In this document: positions 59,201 to 64,000 of the stretch, one piece after another | Numbering within the stretch: position 1 is the stretch's first letter | How the letters are laid out: each line of letters begins with the position of its first letter | NCBI RefSeq assembly: GCF_932526225.1 | Contig: NC_064045.1 | Coordinates: 12,952,442 to 13,016,441 of the forward strand | Direction: 5' to 3' | DNA length: 64,000 nucleotides | Source of the DNA: Nematostella vectensis | Taxonomy: Eukaryota > Cnidaria > Anthozoa > Actiniaria > Edwardsiidae | Notes under the pieces: generated by a model | Told to the model about the DNA's origin: nothing | Database searches by the model: none | Seen by the model: the letters and a program-made list of their open reading frames with translations, nothing else | Made by a program: the position numbers and the translations under genes

Positions 59201-60498
59201 GATATAACGATAATATGAAATATATTAGCCTTTATCTACCTGAGAAAGTTTGGGCCCGTACATTACCATTAAGTGTATGTTTCCTAAGTTTTTGTGAAAA
59301 TCAATTCCACCCCTATAAAACTGGAAGTACTTGTTTTTGTCTTGTGGTCAGTCGAGCAAGAATTATCCAGCAATGCTGGCCGGTGCTGGCGCAGTTTACA
59401 CCCACTCAGACAAGCAGCTTTGTACAAAACAATAGAAATGCGTCATACTTTTAATTTTGGAAAATTCCTCAAATACCGCTGAACAATAGATATCACTTTC
59501 TGGAATTGCACTTACGAGGTCAAAAGGGAGCATTATTATTGACATATGTGCCCTGCACCATATTTATTTACCACCATGTGTGTCAATTTAAATAAAAGCC
59601 GTCTCAATTAGCCAACAATTTACAAGCCTGTCAGCGTGTATCGTAAGGGTCAGCCAGCTAGTTTTCATCGAGAACAAATATGCAATTAATAAATCGCAAA
59701 ATACTTCGAGCGACCTTTGTGTGGCAGAGCTCGGTTTATTCGTCTGGCAATCGATGAACAGGCAACGAAGCTCAAACGAAAGCACAGGGTCAATTCGTGT
59801 GGGTTTATTACGATCGGTGCCAGCGATGTAGACATCTGCTCATCACGACTACTGATTATGAAAATCAAAGCTGTTTTACGGCTCAATTTATTCATTGAAC
59901 GTAAAAGACAAGCGTACAAAATGATTTAATTAAAGTATTATTACAACAACAATGGCGCGCCAGGTAGGAGACTTATGCACTATGTACGTGTAGGAATCTA
60001 TTCATTTGGTGAATCCCAAGAAAACTCATAATTCTAACTAGTGTGTGATTACGAGTTAACAAAATTGCGGCAAAGTAAACACCGTAATTATAATTACTTA
60101 CCAAAGTATTATTCTCTACGATGTTTTCTTTTGATAATTTCTCGAAGTCACTGAAGAGAGAAATAGACTCGTAATTAAGTAACACACAATTAGCACGAGA
60201 TGAAAATCTATTATGCTCTGTAGAATCATATTTTACAACATTATGAAATACTCATTGTTTACGTTACAGCCTACATTAAATCAGGCCGGTAGCGATGAAT
60301 TATTGCGCAGAACGCGAGACCATCTCTCCACGAAGTTGTCATATTATAAACGTTCACGTCCTTGTAACCCTCGGTTTGTTGACGTGACCACAAAAGCAAA
60401 GCTCTGGGTCCACTGGCAGCGTGCATACTCAGTTCCCTGGTAATGGCTTCTTGGTCAAATCCGCCAGGCTTTTCCTCGATTGAACGGTATTCTGGCAT
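47278..60498 (-). CDS. MICAL-like protein (CH-LIM-bMERB), 17 exons, 988 residues
   Basis: Exons in transcript order: 60275-60498, 60102-60150, 56629-56770, 55923-56164, 55336-55567, 54720-55022, 53895-54138, 52988-53227, 52458-52599, 51632-51836, 50816-51119, 49754-49977, 48922-49024, 48247-48320, 47895-48009, 47604-47647, 47278-47357. All phases agree. ATG 60496-60498 follows an in-frame TGA eight codons upstream. Domains: calponin-homology about 29-137 ([20 protein letters not shown]); LIM 240-294 ([15 protein letters not shown]); Ser/Lys-rich linker 297-775; bMERB about 778-965 ([53 protein letters not shown]), ending SFSRFYC-like (VAFSRFYC). No FAD-monooxygenase domain, so MICALL rather than MICAL; human MICALLs are 860-900 residues. 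Such proteins bind Rab8/10/13/35 and actin in endosome recycling. I saw no NPF motif. The last LIM zinc ligand is displaced by one residue. Confidence 0.92.
50676..50787 (-). repeat. Decayed duplicate of the 3' end of MICAL-like exon 11
   Basis: Resembles 50800-50875 (exon 11 end plus donor region): shared GTGAGGAC, ATGCAGATA and GTCATCATG blocks. The donor is altered (CAAG/TTAG rather than CAG/GTTAG), so it is probably not used. Confidence 0.65.
51183..51300 (-). repeat. Duplicate of the 5' end and acceptor of MICAL-like exon 11
   Basis: The sequence around the acceptor (GGTGACTCCAATTCCGAACC on the minus strand) appears at 51099-51119 and again near 51211-51232. Both are followed by similar intronic sequence including GGGGCGGAGAGCGTT or a near match. 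The period is about 112 bp. Confidence 0.7.
51898..51995 (-). repeat. Duplicate of the 5' end and acceptor region of MICAL-like exon 10
   Basis: TATCTTTTGATTGCGT and the following acceptor-side sequence occur at about 51804 and again at 51908, with divergence. The upstream copy lacks the open frame of exon 10. Confidence 0.65.
53449..53818. mobile_element. 370-bp hAT-like MITE in MICAL-like intron 7
   Basis: Inverted ends GAGACCATGATGTAAGAGAA and (from the right) GAGACCATGATATAAGAGAA. Flanked by the 8-bp direct repeat TCTCAGTC (53441-53448 and 53819-53826). An 8-bp duplication suggests hAT; there is no transposase inside. Confidence 0.8.
55796..55903. repeat. Imperfect hairpin in MICAL-like intron 4
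   Basis: AAATTCATTTTGGAGTTT and TTTCGCATTTTGG...ACGACGGCATG on the left pair with the right arm around a short loop near 55853. It ends about 20 bases from the exon 4 donor. Confidence 0.85.
56228..56395. repeat. GAT/GAC-rich trinucleotide microsatellite
   Basis: Runs of GACGACGAC and GATGATGAT with interruptions, in MICAL-like intron 3. The open frames it creates are incidental. Confidence 0.85.
57122..58332. mobile_element. 1.2-kb non-autonomous piggyBac-like element
   Basis: Flanked by TTAA (57118-57121 and 58333-58336). Ends are inverted repeats CCCTATTTAGACCGGG and (from the right) CCCTATTCAGACGGGG, with a further shared GGGCTTTTGGGG block. CCCT ends and a TTAA target are hallmarks of piggyBac. 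No transposase frame is inside. Lies in MICAL-like intron 2 (56771-60101). Confidence 0.75.
58421..58539. repeat. Hairpin with 55-bp arms
   Basis: Arms 58421-58475 and 58485-58539 are reverse complements with few mismatches around a 9-base loop. A second, shorter inverted pair (AAAGGAAATGTCA and TGACATTTCC) lies just to the right. Intronic. Confidence 0.9.
58695..59339. repeat. Long inverted repeat, ~130-bp arms
   Basis: 58695-58825 matches the reverse complement of 59211-59339 with scattered mismatches, including GTAATGTACGGGCCCAAACT in full. The spacer is about 385 bases and has no ORF. Probably a fold-back DNA transposon in the same MICAL-like intron. Confidence 0.85.
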
Positions 60499-60522
60499 CA
60501 GGGCGATGAGATTTTGATGTCA

Positions 60523-62541
60523 GAATGTCACACAAGCCCCGTTGGTAATTTGCATGTAATCTCCTCTTGCGCTCAGTAAATGAATGAGGGCAGCGACCCG
60601 TCAACGTATGTAGGGTTGGGTCTTGCAAATCAAGGTCTAGATTACCATTTAATAACGTTATATCAGTAGCATCTAGGGCTCAAATGCGGTTCCTTATGTC
60701 GCATGATAAGTTTGAAGTCTCTGAAATTTAGTTCACGACTAAATTCCCCGAATTCCAAGAGGAGCCGCCTACTGTGAGGCCAGGACCTTTGTTGGCGCTT
60801 TGTGCGTTTTTAGCACGGAACCACCTTGCCGTCGACGGTAACGACCACAGGATGGCAAGGGGGAGGGGGATGGTCAGTGGCGTATCTTAAATATAGAGGA
60901 GGCGGAGGGGGGCACAAAATGAAATGAAAATCACAGTAAAGAGTATTCTATTTAGCATGCAGTCGACGGTAAATATATCAGTGTGTCAGCTTTTTGTGTC
61001 CTATTGTACATTACATAGAAGGGGTGCAACCCTCGATGGTACCACCAAAGTCCACAAGTCCCGTGGGAGAGGGGGGGACTCCTGTCCGCATTTGCTTGTC
61101 GATAAAAGTAGATTTTAACCCCAGGGAATAGCAGTATAGGCGGGGCGGATACAGGGGGAGATGGGGGGTGGATTGGGTGGATAGTCACTGTTTGAAGAAA
61201 ATAAATGTCTCAATGTGCCTTCGCCTGCTTGACATTGCTGATGCGACAAATCCAATTCAGCGTGAAGTATTGTTAGACCTATGTGACCACCAAGAACCAC
61301 TGGATCAGTTATAAGCCGTCTATCTGGCCATTATCCAGCCCCCATTTTGAAATCCTCGATCCGCCCCTGAACTCTTTTGGTAAACAAAACAAAACTGACA
61401 TGATGGATACAAACATTATTCTTTCTTACTGCAATTTGCTCGTACAGACTTGTGTCACTCATGCATCTAAAAATAGCCTTGTCCACAAAAGTGCTACAAG
61501 GCGCACTAATGTAATACAGATGATTACCCCTACTTAAATATGAACCCCTGTTCCGGCATAAAAAAAGATGCCACAGTTCTGTCAAATTTTCTTTCTCAAG
61601 TTTATAACAAAGTCAATACACCTAACAATCCATTAATCCCCAAGAGTCATTAACAACCGGCCATTATCCATTTTGAATTTTGAAATCCTGGATCCGCCCC
61701 TGATAGGTGGTAATCAGCAACAGGAAAAATTGTAGTCATAGAAAATCAAACCGCTAAATCATAGACGGTGCCCATTTAGTGAACCATTTCATTTCTGGAA
61801 TCAGCTAAAGTCAACCTAAGGAATAGCTGACTTGAATAAAGGACTTAGGCACTTGGCCATTTTTTTGCACCCTTAAGAATAGGCGAAGTATATGTATTTT
61901 GTGGGAGCCCTGTTTTGGGGAGAGCCTTATGTAGGAGTGGGTAGTCATTTTTCGGTAAGGGTACAGCCTTGTGTCTGAGGGAGGAGGGGACAGTGGGTTT
62001 TCGTACGGCAGTGCTCCGTAACACGAAAACCAAAACTGACATCCCGAAATAAACATGCCCGGGAGTGCATGCCCGCGAATAGTGTAATCCTCCCTCGTCC
62101 CCTCTCAACAATAGAAAAATAGCCTGCAGCGGCACAAGGGAAAGGGGGGGGGGACGGGGAGAGAAGGGCGGGAGAAGAAAAAGCGAGCGCACGGCCGAGG
62201 GGACTGGGGTGGGGCTTTCTCACCTACTCTTCCTTTGAGCCGCTACGCAGGTTATAGAAAATTGAACAACTGTCCTCTTGCGTACACGAGTATAACATCT
62301 CCGTCAATCGGACCACTTATTTTCAAGAATTGGGAATCCTGTTTCGCGCGAAGGGAAATGATGCACTGGGTCGGTTTGCACGCTTTGCTCCTTTCGCGCG
62401 TTTTTAAGTGCATTTCAGTACAACCCCAAATAGAGCCGAATAAAGCGAGCTACCGCCCATTTTCCATGGGCGCTCTTACTGGGGTTTCCTTTACACGTAG
62501 ATGAAGCGGGGAAAGGTGGGATATGTGACGAGCTAAGTTCC
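60523..62541. other. Intergenic region upstream of the MICAL-like gene
   Basis: It should contain the MICAL-like promoter, but no clear TATA or CRE was found. Two similar blocks ending GGATCCGCCCCTGA or GATCCGCCCCTGA (near 61331-61371 and 61660-61703) indicate a dispersed repeat. No coding sequence is supported. Confidence 0.45.
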
Positions 62542-62549
62542 CTGTGACG

Positions 62550-62725
62550 TAGCCTGCGTATCGGGAAGGGGAAGGGGAGGGAGACTCAAGAGAAGGGGAG
62601 GGAGACTCAAGACAAGGGGATGGAGACTCAAGAGAAGGGGAGGGAGACTCAAGACAAGGGGAGGGAGACTCAAAAGAAGGGGAGGGAGACTCAAGAAAAG
62701 GGGATGGAGTCTGAGACGCAGGCTA
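62550..62725. mobile_element. 176-bp MITE filled by a minisatellite
   Basis: 10-bp terminal inverted repeats TAGCCTGCGT / ACGCAGGCTA, flanked by the 8-bp direct repeat CTGTGACG (62542-62549 and 62726-62733). The interior is about seven copies of a ~21-bp unit, GGGAGACTCAAGAGAAGGGG with variants. The 8-bp duplication suggests hAT. Confidence 0.75.
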
Positions 62726-62754
62726 CTGTGACGTTACATCTATCAACAACAACA

Positions 62755-62881
62755 GGCTGAACCGGGAAACCAGGTCAGAACGCCATGAGGCTAAACAAAG
62801 AAAACCCGGTCAGAACGCCACGAGGCTGAACACAGGAAACCCGGTCAGAACCCCATGGACGACAACCACAGGAAACCCGGA
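62755..62881. repeat. 35-bp minisatellite, about 3.5 copies
   Basis: GGTCAGAACGCCATGAGGCT recurs at 62773, 62808 and 62843, each followed by GGAAACCC-like sequence. No coding evidence. Confidence 0.85.
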
Positions 62882-63483
62882 TTGAAGGCATTTTAGAAGG
62901 TAAAGATATGCGGGGTCTGTTTCATCTCGAACTTATGACGCAACTCGACACTCCACAAGGGCCTCTTGAGCCTGGTGGCCTTATCGCTAAGCCCACTTGG
63001 GAGCTTATCAAACCTATGCAATCCTTTGGAGTACCTAAAAGATACGGAGTTTTTCTGCTAATGACCATTCAATCTTGTTGGGAAATATATTATTAACAAG
63101 GGTTGAAGTGTCATGATGTACGCCCCCTGAGAAAACAGAGTAGTTTATCCTGTCGGTCATTCTGTTTTACTGGGACAAAGGGCTAATGCTTACTTGCCCC
63201 CCACCCAATATTTTACAAATTATATGTAAATGAGCAGTGCTGAATAACGTTTGCGCATGCGCGTGTTCTAGCGAAAACAAACAAATTTAGTGTTGAATCG
63301 TTCGAGTAAAGGTACGAAAGGATGACTTAAGTCGCTGTTTTGACGTAATGTACAGCATTAAAACCATTCTGTACAAAAGATGACGAATTTGTGTGATAAT
63401 GAGGGAGTCATAAAGAAAATTTTAGCCTAAGTGTTCTAGTTTTCTTAGCATTCGCCAAAATGTGACAGTTCGCCGGTAAAACG
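62882..63483. other. Intergenic, no gene seen
   Basis: Contains a short stretch (about 63208-63230) that recurs in PITP intron 1 near 8846, next to a C-rich run in both places. Nothing else recognised. Confidence 0.45.
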
Positions 63484-63585
63484 CTTCACTGGGTACCAGA
63501 GCCTCCAAACTTCTCTCGCCCAGTGACGCTAGCTTCACAGTCGGCACGGCGTTTTGGCTGAGCTGAGGCTCTGGTACCCAGGGTA
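63484..63585. mobile_element. 102-bp MITE
   Basis: Inverted ends TGGGTACCAGAGCCTC near both termini, flanked by the 8-bp direct repeat GTAAAACG (63476-63483 and 63586-63593). The outermost bases of the ends do not match perfectly. Confidence 0.65.
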
Positions 63586-63593
63586 GTAAAACG

Positions 63594-64000
63594 CCGCCAT
63601 TTAAAAAAAAAGGCCGGTTTAACCGCGCAGTACTGGAACTAGTCTTGCGTTTTTCAGCACTGCTATATATAGACAGACAGGCCTGTTACAGGTCTAAGAC
63701 GACATAGTCGGAAGGTGCGTTGAATAGCAGTGTCCTTAAAATTCAGATTAACTAAAATTGCATAGGGTTAAAAATTGATTCGACTATAGCTAATCGCTAT
63801 CTCCTATGGGTGGTTTCTTCCTACGGTTTTGGTAAATTTGCTGTTGACTAACCAGAGCGCTACATCTTGGGGGTACGATTATTGTACGGAATTTGTAAAT
63901 CCGTGAATTCAATATCGACCCTCGGGCATACTCGAGGGCCCAGCGGGTATCTTTCTTAGAAAGCCGTTAGGTCATATCTGATATGTACTTAGATATGCCC
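63594..64000. other. Intergenic, window end
   Basis: I see no gene, RNA or repeat that I can support here. Confidence 0.45.

Noticed and set aside
47278-60498. Assignment to MICAL proper
   Set aside because: MICAL has an N-terminal FAD monooxygenase before the CH domain. Here an in-frame stop lies just upstream of the first ATG and no FAD-binding motif was found, so MICAL-like (MICALL) fits better.
62908-63096. A tRNA-like or coding stretch near 62955-63030
   Set aside because: No A/B box pair or cloverleaf could be drawn, and the short frame has no neighbours.

Overview
The window is animal nuclear DNA. Genes are split by many short GT-AG introns, the sequence is AT-rich, and it is littered with retrotransposons, small inverted-repeat elements and minisatellites. 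The gene families (class II PITP, BTB-Kelch, LYRM1, G-gamma, MICAL-like) are metazoan. The compact introns and the transposon mix suggest an early-branching invertebrate, probably a cnidarian such as a sea anemone; the species is an inference. All spliced genes here were assembled by hand from the raw sequence by matching reading phase across GT-AG junctions and comparing with known family architecture. No transcript evidence was available.

Layout. 1-4783 (+): 3' part of a single-pass membrane protein with a long, tyrosine-motif-rich cytoplasmic tail. 6995-12590 (+): a complete PITPNC1/RdgB-beta-like phosphatidylinositol transfer protein gene of ten coding exons with a CRE/TATA promoter and an 8-nt micro-exon. 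11542-44024: a tandem segmental duplication of three near-full copies plus one collapsed copy. Each unit carries the last PITP exons (+), a single-exon BTB-BACK-Kelch gene (-) and a four-exon LYRM1 gene (-) with a 52-bp minisatellite in its first intron. 44213-44458 (-): a small G-protein-gamma-like ORF. 45348-45899: a 19-bp minisatellite. 47278-60498 (-): a complete 17-exon MICAL-like gene (CH, LIM, bMERB; 988 residues). 60.5-64 kb: intergenic, with small transposon-like elements.

The duplicated block is the most interesting region. Each of the three gene types has one intact copy, at opposite ends of the array. The PITP gene is intact only in unit 1. The Kelch gene and LYRM1 are intact only in unit 3. 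The other copies are broken in different, readable ways. A 4.7-kb LINE with a 9-bp target duplication sits in Kelch copy 1. A truncation fuses Kelch copy 2 to a PITP exon. LYRM1 copies 1 and 2 share a 3-nt insertion that makes a stop codon. A young Ty3/gypsy element with apparently identical 153-bp LTRs sits inside the PITP exon of unit 3. A 1-kb TTAA-flanked element is present in units 1 and 2, and unit 3 has the exact empty site. These events give a relative history of the array.

No CRISPR array, tRNA, rRNA or bacterial-type operon was seen. Regions not listed as genes are described as intergenic or intronic where longer than about 300 bases.
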